Made by a program: the position numbers and the translations under genes. The notes beneath the pieces are model-generated. The model was given only the letters and a program-made list of their open reading frames with translations. It searched no databases and had not been told where the DNA came from. From the NCBI GenBank assembly GCA_031216445.1, contig CM062209.1:22530001-22594000 (forward strand): a stretch of 64,000 nucleotides of DNA. Reading direction: 5' to 3'. Positions 47,759-58,719 of the stretch are shown piece after piece. How positions within the stretch are numbered: the stretch's first letter is position 1; each line of letters opens with the position of its first letter. The stretch is from Lateolabrax maculatus (Eukaryota > Chordata > Actinopteri > Acropomatiformes > Lateolabracidae).

Positions 47759-47902
47759 TGTATGCACGTGTGTTCATGCAGTGCTGTGTGTTTTTACAAA
47801 AAGGAAGAAGTAGCTGGAAGACGACACACACCATGTCGAATGCATATTTGAATACTGCAGCTTTCCACATCTTTCTCTCTGTGCATGTCAGCTTCATACA
47901 TG

Positions 47903-47904
<2 letters not shown>

Positions 47905-47946
<42 letters not shown>
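47905..47946. repeat. (CT)18 microsatellite
   Basis: CT run directly abutting a dispersed repeat on its 3' side. Confidence 0.95.
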
Positions 47947-47947
<1 letters not shown>

Positions 47948-48100
47948 CAATTCAGTTGGCTTTATTGGCATGACGTTTTGGATCAAACATGTTGCCAAAG
48001 CAAAACAAAATAAACATAAACAACAGAATATAAATAGTTAATAAGAAAACAAAAGCAAATACAATAAAAAGAAATTAATAATAATGATAAAAAAATTTCA
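47947..48100 (+). repeat. Dispersed repeat of the 'ggctttattggcatgac' type
   Basis: 'cagttggctttattggcatg' followed by 'catgttgccaaagcaaaac' is a repeat I recognise from many teleosts. It then decays into an A-rich tail (48000-48100). Confidence 0.65.
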
Positions 48101-48546
48101 ATCTCTCTCTCTCTCCCCCTGCATCTCGCTTGATAGCTGACCGCCAGTAACAGTGCATGGTGCCAGCTGTTGGCATACCAGAGGCCTTGCAGCAGTGCTT
48201 GGCTGCCTCTGGTGCCTCGGCGTGCCGCTCCACATTCCTCGGCTCCACGGGGGATGTTTACATTTCAGAAGTGTCCTGGTGGAAACTAAAGAGCCGGAGC
48301 TGACAGAGCCGAGTCAGAGGGTTCGGGAGGAGGGAGATGGGGACATGGACACTGGAATACTGAACAGAATAGAGAGATTTTGTCATGGAGATTTGCTTCC
48401 GATCTCATTGCCTCCTGCGGGCAAATCTTATGGACATTATACGTATGTGTGATATCTCAGTGTTTGAATGAGGAAACTTTATTGTTTTCACTCTGTATCC
48501 AATTCTCTTCTGCTGACAGGAAAAGGAAACATAGGGAGGATGTTTT

Positions 48547-48697
48547 TTTATAATATTTCTGTTCCTATTTTATATTTATGTTTATGTTGACTTTTGCACT
48601 ACTTGTCTCCTACTTTTACTTTCTTATTCCTCAAAATTCTATTGTTACCCACCAATACACCACAGCAACTTCCTTGTATGTGAAAACCTGCATGGCA
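48547..48697 (-). repeat. Dispersed repeat family D, copy 1 (inverted partner at 56316)
   Basis: About 151 bases matching the reverse complement of 56316-56466 with about five differences by eye. Related in style to the teleost 'tttattgcca...' repeats. It ends abruptly at 'catggca' where the partner continues. Confidence 0.8.
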
Positions 48698-48749
48698 GGC
48701 TTCATAAGACTATTTAATTCATATGAGTGTTTTATGATCTGCTACCTCT

Positions 48750-48978
48750 ATGGTAAAGTAAATGGATGGTAAATCTAGTCCACTGACCACTGAAAGCTCT
48801 TTACACGCCAACATTCACCCATTCACACACACATTCACACACTGATGGCAGACGCTGCATGCAAGGTGCCAACCTGCTCATCAGGAGCGGTTAGGGGTTC
48901 GGTGTCTTGCTCGAGGACACTCTCTCTGGAGGAATGGATTCCTAGATGACCGCTCTACCTCCTGAGCCATTCTGGCCC
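48750..48978 (-). mobile_element. tRNA-derived SINE-like repeat
   Basis: On the minus strand the head reads 'tggctcaggaggtagagcgg', which fits an RNA polymerase III A box. The expected B-box region is degraded. The body ('cattcacccattcacacaca', 'tgatggcagacgctgcatgc', 'cggtgtcttgctcgaggaca' on +) is a unit common in teleost genomes. No clear target duplication found. Confidence 0.6.
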
Positions 48979-49104
48979 AAGGTTTGGTTACCTTAACCAA
49001 AAGAAACACGGTCATGGTTAAAAAAAGAACCAACAACCTGCCCTGAGGTTATTACTGTGTTCAGTGGCAGGCAAGGATGAGAAGTCGCAAGCCATTTTGG
49101 ATAG

Positions 49105-49500
49105 TTGTTTGGTAGGGTCGGATACAGAACTCGGCACTTTTAAGGGTACCAACCGAATTACATCAGTACGAGTACCAGTTCACGTTACATTAATCGGTGC
49201 CAAATGTCGGTAGCTGGCAGCATCTGGGTGAGAGAGTAGGCTGAGCAGGAGCATAACTGGGCTTTTTTACAGTCTTGGATGACGTTAGCTTAGCATTTTT
49301 ACTAGCGTTAGCCAACACAAAGCCATTGGCTTGCCTCTTAAATTCCTTACAACAATTTAGTACACTAAAACAGTGTGTAAGTTTTTTAAGTATGTCCAAA
49401 ACCTTACTATGAAACCAACACAGAGAGTTAAGTACTGAATTCCAGGTACCAGTACTGGTATCGGTTCAAATGTGAATGCTACCCAACCCTATTGTTTGGT
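49105..49500. mobile_element. hAT-type MITE, complete, 380 bp with 8-bp target duplication
   Basis: The element spans 49113-49492. It begins TAGGGTcGGaTA and ends with the inverted counterpart TAcCCAACCCTA. It is flanked by exact TTGTTTGG copies at 49105-49112 and 49493-49500. An 8-bp duplication with TAGGG-type ends is diagnostic of the hAT superfamily. The inside carries inverted 'ggtacc' motifs near both ends and only a 69-codon frame of no known domain, so it is non-autonomous. Confidence 0.85.
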
Positions 49501-50248
49501 GATGTGAGGCATTGCAGCATTGTTGTTGGTTGTTAGCTGTAAATTTGGGCATTTGGGTGGAGGGATAGATTATTTACCAAGCATCCTTCACACAACAACA
49601 TTTAAAGCATCAACTAGCCTTGTAAATAGTTGCTATGTCATAGTTGCAGCTTGTTACACGAGGACGTGCCGATGAACTTTGCGTTGTGTCATCTCCTGGT
49701 GTGAGCAGGGCTCAGGGCAATAGATTTAGGCAAATGTTCCTGGGAAACACTGGGATGACAATTTCAGGTGTTTAGCCCCAGCAGCAAACAGGATGTGGAC
49801 CAAGGTCTCAGACACCTTGTCCACCATCCTTCTTCCTGAGAAGTTTTGCAGCGCTGAAACAGTGTCACACTACCTCCACCATTGCTTCTAAGAGACAACC
49901 CAACACAGGACACATAAGCACACAGAGAATAGAGAATAGAGGCCCAGTGAGAGAAAGTCGCTTGAAAAGATTTCATTTCATTCAGAATATGGTTTAGAAC
50001 TGTATTTGTAGATCAGTGCCATAGTGGTCTTAGCCAAGGCTTCCTATAGGTCAGACAGGGCCTTACATATCTGTATAGCACTGTAGGTCATAGTTGACAC
50101 AGCACTTTTGCCTGGATCCAGAAAAAGCCTTTTAGCTGTGATCAGACTTCATCAGCACCTTGTTTTCTCTGCCCCATGAACATCAGGACATACTAATGAG
50201 CACCTCCCCCTGCTCAACTGTGATTTATCAAAGCAAGTTCCCTGACAG

Positions 50249-50347
50249 CTCGCTCCTCCCCTCCTGTCCTCTCTTCCCCTCCCCTTTCCTCCCCTCTCCA
50301 CTCCTTCTCTCCTCCTCCTGCTCTTCTCTTCTCTCTTCTCCTCTCTG
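50249..50347. repeat. Polypyrimidine (C/T) tract, about 100 bases
   Basis: Almost pure C/T with 'cccctcccctttcctcccct' as its core; potential triplex-forming sequence. Confidence 0.85.
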
Positions 50348-50509
50348 ACTTGGTTTATTTTTGGTGTCTACTCTAAAATGTTTTTCATGCTCTAAATCAG
50401 TAAGCTGCGAGCCCATTTCTATCATGATGCTGTTGCTGTTGCAGCGGTGTAGATATTACAAGTTAGAGGCCAGAAATTGAGGATTATATCATGATATAAC
50501 CCACCGGCT

Positions 50510-50544
<35 letters not shown>

Positions 50545-50552
50545 CACACACA
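50510..50552. repeat. (CA)n microsatellite
   Basis: CA run with one GCA interruption. Confidence 0.95.
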
Positions 50553-50996
50553 TGCACAGGTTTATATCTATACTTGCTACACTTAATTACAATCTTGTCA
50601 TTTCTGAACACTTTATCCTCACTGTAACCCTCACAGCCCATCGATGTATGGCTTCTTTCCACAGATTTTCACTGTAATAAACATGCAGAGTGCATCAATT
50701 TAAACTGATTTCCATTTGGATCTTGTGTTTCCTCACACACGAGAACTGTTCCCTGCAGGGCTCTCATGTAGTGAGGACGGCTCCAAATATACATCAGCAA
50801 AGAGAAAGTGGAGAGAAAAATGGTGGAGGAGAGAAAAAAAAGCTGACGATAATGCCACAGATCAGCCAGAGGACAGTGATACAGTGGAGACCAATGCTGG
50901 GTCAAAGGACTGATGTCATGATTTGCAGCACAGAGTGGATGTAAAGCAGGATCATGTTAGGCCAGAGAATAAAAGGAACATTAAAGTAACATGGCA

Positions 50997-50998
<2 letters not shown>

Positions 50999-51039
<41 letters not shown>
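50999..51039. repeat. (GT)20 microsatellite
   Basis: Pure GT run. Another GT-rich stretch lies at 51106-51154. Confidence 0.95.
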
Positions 51040-51040
<1 letters not shown>

Positions 51041-51642
51041 TGGGATTAATATCAGGCTCATCTGTTCATGTAAACATGGATGTCACGATAGGAACATGGG
51101 CTAATGTGTGTGGTGTGTGTTGGTGTGTGTGTGTGTGTGTGAGTGTGTGTGTGAACAGCACATGTGGATGAACAATACACGTTGTCGTCCGCAGTTTGTG
51201 CACGCGCAGGGTGGTGCTGCAGCTTTGTGGAGCTCTACAGACGATAATGGTATAAAGAGGATAGTGTATTCCATGTCAGGAGGGCACATGTTAAAGAGAG
51301 GGCATATGTAATCTTCCTATTGCTCAGGAGGTGGATTGTGATGTTGATTCCATGGTATTAAGAGAGCGAGCGGGGTTAGGACTGTACAACATACAGCACA
51401 AGTGAATGTAAACAGCTCCAAATTTACCACTGATGTGCCATCAACTTAATTTCATATATATATCGAGGCCCATTGCATTCACCAAAGCAAAATGTTTTCC
51501 TAATCATGGCCTCCATGTCTCATAATTATACATACACATAATTACGGGATCTTTTTCTCTAAACTATGAGATGCTAAGTTGTTATTAAAGGATACAGACG
51601 TAGTAATTATGAGAAAACGTAATAGTATTTTCTCAATTTACC

Positions 51643-51661
51643 TTTTTTTTTTTTTTTTTTT
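51643..51661. repeat. T19 homopolymer
   Basis: Uninterrupted T run. Confidence 0.95.
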
Positions 51662-51669
51662 GGTAAATG

Positions 51670-54600
51670 CGTCAGGTGATGTTACAATCACACAGTTGGG
51701 CTGGTCCCAGACAGCTGAATCAGCCTGTATCCTGTCTGTTATTCAGGTAGGACTGGTGATGGCTTTTCTTTTGACACCCTTCTTTTTGCTTATAAAAAAG
51801 ACTGAGACAATAAAGGATGAAATGAGTGATTTTTTGGAATCAGAGCTCCTCATTCATGTGTGCCATTGAACTTCCAAAAATATACACCAGAGCCATGCTG
51901 TTGCATCTGTATTTTACTTCATTACAACAAACATGCTTCAGTGTAGTTTAGATAAGATTAAAACGGCAGTTGCTGAGTTGTTTCAGAATCAATTACACAT
52001 CTAATACTCTGCCAAATGCAACTGAGCAAGGCGTTTAACCTGTTACTGCTGCGTATTTTCCATAGCAGAAGACCCCAGGTGAATGGCAGACTTGGGCTGG
52101 ACAGTCGCTTACATACTTTGGCTATCCAATCATGTGTCAAGGTGCAGAGGGTCTGGCTGTTTCAGGGGTCAGGGGCTGCATATGTCTCATATTAAAACCA
52201 CGGTTACTAAAGCAGCCCCGGCCTGTTCACTAGCAACACTTTGGCAGCTTTTCTCTCTTCCCGCTGTGGGACTGCACTACGGAACACTGCTACGTACACA
52301 GTAACATCCAGTGAACACACGTACACACTTGCACCATTTGAGTAGTGTGTATGTGTAAATGCACTCAATCACGACCACAGTCAGCACAGTTTTTTAATTT
52401 GTGTCGTCGTCACAATTGTTGTATTATCTCCCTGCATCACTCACATCTACACATTATGTACAGAGTGTCTCACTTTCTCTCTCTCTCACACACACACAAA
52501 CACACAGTTGCCTCCTGTCTTCAGTGCTGTGAGCAGCAGCCTGGGCTCAGCTTAAGAGTCCTGTTGCAATGGAGCTCCATGGAAGCAGCACATTAACACT
52601 GGGAATTATTAACACAGCAACGAGTGACAGCAGTGCCTCTGTGAACAAGACCTACCTACATCTGTGTGTGTGTGTGTGTGTGTGTGTCACGTGAGCCCAG
52701 CATTTTTTTCAGTTCAACAACTAAATAATGTCATAAACAATAACATAACATTTCAAATTTGTCTTCAGTGTGTCACTGTTTTTCATGTCGGGACGCATGT
52801 TATGTTGTTAATCCCTGCTATGTTACTCATCCCAAAATTGGATATATAATAGTCACCTAAAGTGTGCTAAAATGTAAAATGTAAAAATACAAAACAATTT
52901 TGGTTCTTGTTGTCCTTTTTACTGCACCAGTTTTAGCTCCGTTTTTTACAGGTTTGAACTCTCCAGATGCTAAATTGCTGCCACTTGTCAAATTAAGACC
53001 ATTTACATCTGGTATTAACACGCAATCTGTAACTGGATATCGTATGCATGCTTAAGTTGTAATCCTTAAGACAGCAGATGCGGTTAATACTACTGCAAAC
53101 ACTCCTTTAGCATCTACTTTGTCAGACATACAACAAAGGAGCACCTGGTGTATCTGTTTACAGTGCAGCCAAACAAGCACACACTGTTTTAATGAACTTT
53201 TTCCCCACAACAGGAGGTTTTGCACACACAGTAGTTGGAAGTGTGCGGCCTGTCGCCTCTTCGTCTAACACGGGGGTGGCTGATCTAGCACTAGCAGCAA
53301 GCAAACTTCTCCGCTCTTACTGATTACACTATTAAATTAAATTAAATATGATCAGCTTAGTTAGTAAGGCTACAGGAAGCTCCCTTTGCCTGTCTCTGTA
53401 GGTCAGGTGACCCTTCTTTTCCTTGACCTAGGACCCAGGTTGTTCGTAGACAAGTTTGGCACTAATTTGCATACTGACATCCAATAACAATGCAAGCAGA
53501 TTCAGGGGAACATGTCTTAATATCAGCTGTTGATCAGATGTCACCATCCAAATAATGTATCCCGATACAGAGCACGTGTTAATTACAGGTGGGGATTGAG
53601 TTATTAGTAAGTTATGTCTTTTTATTTATTAATAATTTTTATTCTGCATAATTTTATGATAATTTAATTCAGTGAATCAGTCAACAGAAGTGTGTGTAGG
53701 TTACTAAACTAGCTATGAGTATGAACACGACATTTTCCTCGCCTTTTCTTGCCTTCCTAAGGTTGCTGTTCTCCATCACTGCAATTCTCTTACAAGCTTG
53801 TACGTGTACAGAAAAGAAGGAGAAGCGTGTTTTTCATTTTCGTAAAGCGAGCAGTAGATTTTTACAGATGAATACTGACACAAACACATTAATTCACCAG
53901 CAAAAAGTAAAAACCACGGAAATCATCTTTATTCTCTCTGTCTTGTTCTCATCTTTGTTTCCACTGACTGCCTCACAACCTTTTTCCTTTACAAGCATTC
54001 CACCTTGGCAAATGTGTTTGTAATTAAGCAGCAGGCTCATAGTCACATGCTGTCGGAGCAGCCGATTACACTGGCGCACCTACAGTCCAACTACACATGG
54101 TCTCACATCACCTCCCATTGTTCTCTATTGTCGGTCCTCAGGTACAAATGCACTGCATGAGTGACTCAAGGCTTCTGTACTGTACATGGGCAACATACAA
54201 CATGTTTTTTGTAAATACTGTATTGTCTTCATGGTTAGGACAACAGTACACATGTACAGTGCCTGTCAGACCAAAAGAGGGAATAAGTCTTACTTCTGCA
54301 TTGTATAAAATGATCACAGTAGGTAGTGGCTTTAGATGGCTCATTCCCTGTAAATCCACAGTAAGCACAGTAGCTCGGCAGCTGACCTCAGTACTGCCCT
54401 GCTTGTGTTAGCTAGTGTCTGCTGTGTTGTGGTCATCATCAGGAAAGTTTCACAGTGTGTAACTCTTTTAAATGAGACTGATTTGACCTGATGAGTCACC
54501 TACTGTACGTGGCCTTACTGTAAATATGCTAAAAGTATGAGCGTCTTTCACTTCAGGCCATACTGACATCGAATACGTGATTAAATACTCAGAATTTACA

Positions 54601-54675
54601 TCCTACTGCACCAAAAATTGTCTTTCGCTGTTGGAAGACATATAATACAGTATTAAGAGTGAAAAAGCCACCTCT
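51670..54675. other. Intron 2, nothing recognised besides a short GT run at 52663-52687
   Basis: AT-rich, unique-looking. Frames up to 104 codons have no domains. Confidence 0.35.
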
Positions 54676-54679
54676 TTGT

Positions 54680-54770
54680 TCCAGACTGAAATGTCTCAAC
54701 AAATACTGGATGGGTTGATTCGTGGATCCCAGACAGTGTAACCATAATGACTTAGGTGCTTAATGTCTTT
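54680..54770 (+). repeat. Dispersed repeat family B, copy 5 (short)
   Basis: 'cagactgaaatgtctcaaca' followed by 'tactggatgggttgattcgt' and 'aatgacttaggtg'. Confidence 0.6.
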
Positions 54771-54774
54771 TGTT

Positions 54775-55355
54775 TTTTCTCTTTATTCTTTAGATCCTGT
54801 AGATGTATGAACTTTACGTCTTTGTTATCAAAGACACGTGTAACCCTTTATCCAGACAATTACATGCAATAATATAAGCTCATTATTGACTGTGGTTGTG
54901 ACCTGTGAAATATAGTTAATAAATGTGACTTCTAAACACATTTATATGTAACTTAGACATCTAAAAAAATAATTATCCATCTAAATGTAGCCTGACTTTA
55001 GAGTTCTTTTGACCTACAAACTAAATCACTTTTTCCTGTGATACCGAGCAAAGGTCCTTTTGACAAGAATGGACATGCTCTATCAATTCCATTACTTTGG
55101 GTACGAAAGACAAGGATATTATAGCCATGGGGGGCAACAGTGTTAACTGCACAACATGAGGAAATATATAGGACACATACCATATACACGCCGTCATCCA
55201 CAGGTGAGACACTGAAGAAACATTATATTGATTTTCCTATCCTGTATAATATGAGTCCCAGGTCAGTGCGGGTCATAATCTGATTTCTTGCTGCCCACGT
55301 TTGCTTCCTCACTGATTAAATGCCAGTATTACCATGTAACCTTTAGCTGGGAAGT
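54775..55355. other. Intron 2, nothing recognised
   Basis: No marked structure before the CA microsatellite. Confidence 0.35.
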
Positions 55356-55357
55356 AG

Positions 55358-55358
<1 letters not shown>

Positions 55359-55398
<40 letters not shown>
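55359..55398. repeat. (AC)20 microsatellite
   Basis: Pure AC run. A C13 run lies downstream at 55606-55618. Confidence 0.95.
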
Positions 55399-55400
<2 letters not shown>

Positions 55401-56315
55401 AACCAACATGTTTTCAGTGTGTAGCTCTTTCCATCTGCAACAAAAAGCAGCTCTTGCTGTCATTCCTCTGGATACATACAGTCCTCCATGCACAGATACA
55501 TCCACTGCCTCCACCCCTCTTTCTATAGTTCTTCTTCTCTCTTTTTCTCACGTACACACACCATTGCCTGTTGATGCAGATTTGACCCCGTGCAGCATGA
55601 TTTAACCCCCCCCCCCCCGTTATCAATTCACTCGGCTCCAGGAGTCGGAAATAGACGCGTTACCATGAATATGACGAGAACGCTGGAGCTTTTTCTGACG
55701 CAGAGCGTACAGAGTGAGAGGAAGCCTATTCCCTCTCAGAGCTCGTTAAAAGCCTGTCAGAGTGGTGAACTTGTCATTGTGGAGAGGAGTGTGATTGATT
55801 GGGGGCACTGTGAAACCATGTCATGTCTTGATCTGATCTGCTGGGTTTCACTGGTGGAGACTTGGAAAAGATGTGAAGAGGGAGCGTAGACCAAAAGCCA
55901 GTTGAAGGCAGTCAGTGATGTGTGGGGTTTGGCTAATTTTGTCGTATTTTTCCCTTAAAAATGTGCAAAACTAATTAAAAGACAAATCCCATTTTATTAC
56001 AACTCAGGTCTTGTTTTCATGGCTTTCTTCATTGTTTCTCTTGTTATCACCAAGTTGATTGCTGAGAACGTGGCAAAAAGAAAAGTTTAAAGAAGTTTGA
56101 AGGCGAAAACTGGATTCATTAAAGTCAGAAGTCAACAAAATTAAAACGATTTTATATAGTTATATATTAAAAACTTATTAGCAAAAATGTAATGTCTTAA
56201 AATTGTGGCGAACATGTTAGCAAACAGTTGCCTATTTACACATCCAGGTGACAGGGAGCAACCTCAGCACTGAAGTCGTGTTTCTGGTCACCTGATGAAT
56301 CAGAATCAGGTTTAT

Positions 56316-56466
56316 TGCCATGCAGGTTTTCACATACAAGGAAGTTGCTGTGGTGTATTGGTGGGTAACAATACAATTTTGAGGAATAAGAAAGTAAAAG
56401 TAGGAGACAAGCAGTGTAAAAGTGAACATAAACATAAATATAAAATAGGAATAGAAATATTATAAA
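56316..56466 (+). repeat. Dispersed repeat family D, copy 2 (inverted partner at 48547)
   Basis: The reverse complement aligns to 48547-48697 with about five mismatches in 151 bases. This copy extends 5' to 'gaatcagaatcaggtttatt', the usual beginning of this teleost repeat. Confidence 0.8.
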
Positions 56467-56479
56467 ATGTTATTAAAAT

Positions 56480-57324
56480 ATGTGCAGTATAAATGTTTTT
56501 AAGATGAAAATGAAAAAACTGTGCAGGAATGTGTAAAATATTGTCCAGGGAATGTGCAACGGTTAAGAGTGTGATGTGTAAAGATATGTATACTGTAATG
56601 TGCTTTAAGTTTAACTCCTGACATGTTTCTTGGACTTGTTGCTGCAATGTAGCCGTTATTTCTAGCAGTCACTCCAGTTTTCACCAGTGATAGAAACGTT
56701 GATTGGAGGTGACACGCTGTTACGAACATGAATGACTCCATTGAAAACAAGACAAAGTTGTTCAGCTTTATCCAGGGCCCACAGAAAAGAGCACAAACAA
56801 GCTTTTCCCAACTAACAAACAGGGCAGTACAGAGGTTAGTCGCCCAGCTACTGTAACTCAAGGGTGGGCTAGTGTGAACCCGGCAGCCCCCCCTCGCTGA
56901 GCCACCTCTGGTGCTAATTGTGGCCTGAGGCTGCAGACGCTCAGAGGAACAGTTTGTAGAGGAATGCAGCTCAACCTGGACACCCGTTCAATCTGCTCCT
57001 CTCCTCCTCCTGTCTTCACGTCTTCTTTTCCTTGCTTGCTTTTTGTTTTCCTGTTCTACTGTTGTTTCCTTTTCAAGTTATTTCTGCAGCCGTTGATAGC
57101 CATTATAAAGACATGTTTATTTGTATTTATTCAACACTGATGTTAGTGGGCGATTTACAGGAAAATGTTGTAAATAGAGTTGACCTCTCTTCGTGCTTCC
57201 CCCTCGTTTTCTCTAATTTCTACACTTTTTGTTCCCCCGCTGACGAATGTCCGACGTGTTAGGTAATACCACCCACTTACTTGTAAGCACTTGTGGCAGA
57301 AAATAAATGCAACCACATGCTGCC

Positions 57325-57358
<34 letters not shown>

Positions 57359-58640
57359 TTGCATGCTACTCTTGCACTAAACTGTTAACCACTAGCAAGC
57401 GTAAGGCCATAGGGTTGAGCATTTTAAACTTACATCATATTTCTCCCTCGTACCCGCTGATGTAAACATGTACAGTACATGGCGTGCCGACTGTGTCTGT
57501 CTTAAGCTGTTCGGCTCAGAGAATAAATAACATGAGGCAAAAACAGTTTGCATTAAACACTGAAACGAAATGACAGTCAGAATGGCACTTTGTCAGGGGC
57601 TGAGCCTCAGTGCTGCGCTTACCTCCCAATGCATTAGAGTACCATCTTTAGAATTAGGACAGCTACCGCATGACTGACATACTCGTGTGTGCAAGAGAGA
57701 GGGAAGGAGGTCCGCATATACTGTCAAGTATACAGTGTCAGTAGGAAGTAAAAGAAAATGTGGATTATGTGTGTGAGACTCATGACTAAAAATCAAACTG
57801 TCCCTCGTCTCAGCATGACTTTTATGGGCCAAGCTGTTGCTCCATAGGAATGATGTATTATTGACTGTCCCATGAACAATGTAATAGGTGGCTGGCTATA
57901 ACTTTTGCTATTGCTAAGAAGTCATTCTCTTAATGGATTGATGATGTTGCCTTGGCCATAGGTTGAAGGTTATGTATTTTATGTCATTTTTGCGGTCGAG
58001 TCACATGAAGAGGAATTAGCCTGGCCTACCATAAACATCTAGCCTGGTCCTCCCCCACAGCTGTTCCTTGTGCGGGCTGACTTGACCTCTTCTCAGGCCA
58101 TGTACAGACTGGGCTGGACTGGCCTCTGCCTCACTCTATAAGTTTCTTTTCAAGTCACGGTGCGACTACTATCACTCTTATGGGTCCATTAGCTTTGGTG
58201 ACCTGGTCCAACACAATTTAATTTGCCTGATTTTGTGTGTTCTCGCACATTTAGTTCAACCCTTAATTATTATCAAATTTTTCTTTCATTTTATTTATTT
58301 TTTCCTCTGTGTTTCCTTTGTGTTGCCTGGAGAATATTCATAAACCCTTTTGTCTTAGATTTAAAAAACACATGAATCCCACTAATAAACTCACATAGCA
58401 CAGCACTTTCCCTCTACACATTGCATGTACTGTATGTCCACGGGTGTGTGTATGTCTCCATCACAGCAGATGTTGAGCATGCTTTGTCATAGATGGCGGT
58501 AAAGCCATCTGTCATCTGCATAAAGCGGCGTCTTTTCTGCTGCTCTAACACACAGCGGCCCCCTCAGATCCCTTTAATGATGTATAGGATTTAGAGGATT
58601 CTCTCTCTCTTTCTGAGTGTCTTTGCTGCTGTTGGAGCCA
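56480..58640. other. Intron 2, a GT microsatellite at 57329-57356; otherwise nothing recognised
   Basis: Contains a pyrimidine-rich stretch at 57000-57085 that ends in a 'tttctgcag' acceptor-like string, but no coherent exon follows it. Confidence 0.35.
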
Positions 58641-58647
58641 CAGAGCT

Positions 58648-58676
58648 CTTATGTAATGCCTGTGGTATTACATAAG
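58648..58676. promoter_or_regulatory. Inverted pair of TTATGTAA sites (D-box type) forming a short hairpin
   Basis: TTATGTAA at 58649-58656 and TTACATAA at 58668-58675 are inverted copies of the PAR-bZIP/NFIL3 (D-box) consensus. Arms of 13 bases with one mismatch surround the 3-base loop TGT. Confidence 0.4.
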
Positions 58677-58702
58677 TGTTGATAGTGGCAGCGGCCTTAG
58701 TT

Positions 58703-58714
58703 GGGGGGGGGGGG
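58703..58714. repeat. G12 homopolymer
   Basis: Short G run 27 bases after the D-box hairpin. Confidence 0.9.
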
Positions 58715-58719
58715 TCAAC

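Noticed and set aside
47499..47973. 132- and 137-codon frames on opposite strands
   Set aside because: Built from GT/CA and CT microsatellites (His-Thr, Cys-Val and Ser-Leu runs).
49190..49399. 69-codon minus-strand frame inside the hAT MITE
   Set aside because: Too short and without transposase motifs; the element is non-autonomous.
57060..57262. Pyrimidine tract plus 'tttctgcag' followed by an open frame, as a possible exon 3
   Set aside because: The frame does not contain the conserved HEFP-type sequence expected of the third exon, has no good donor at a matching phase and no NCKX similarity.
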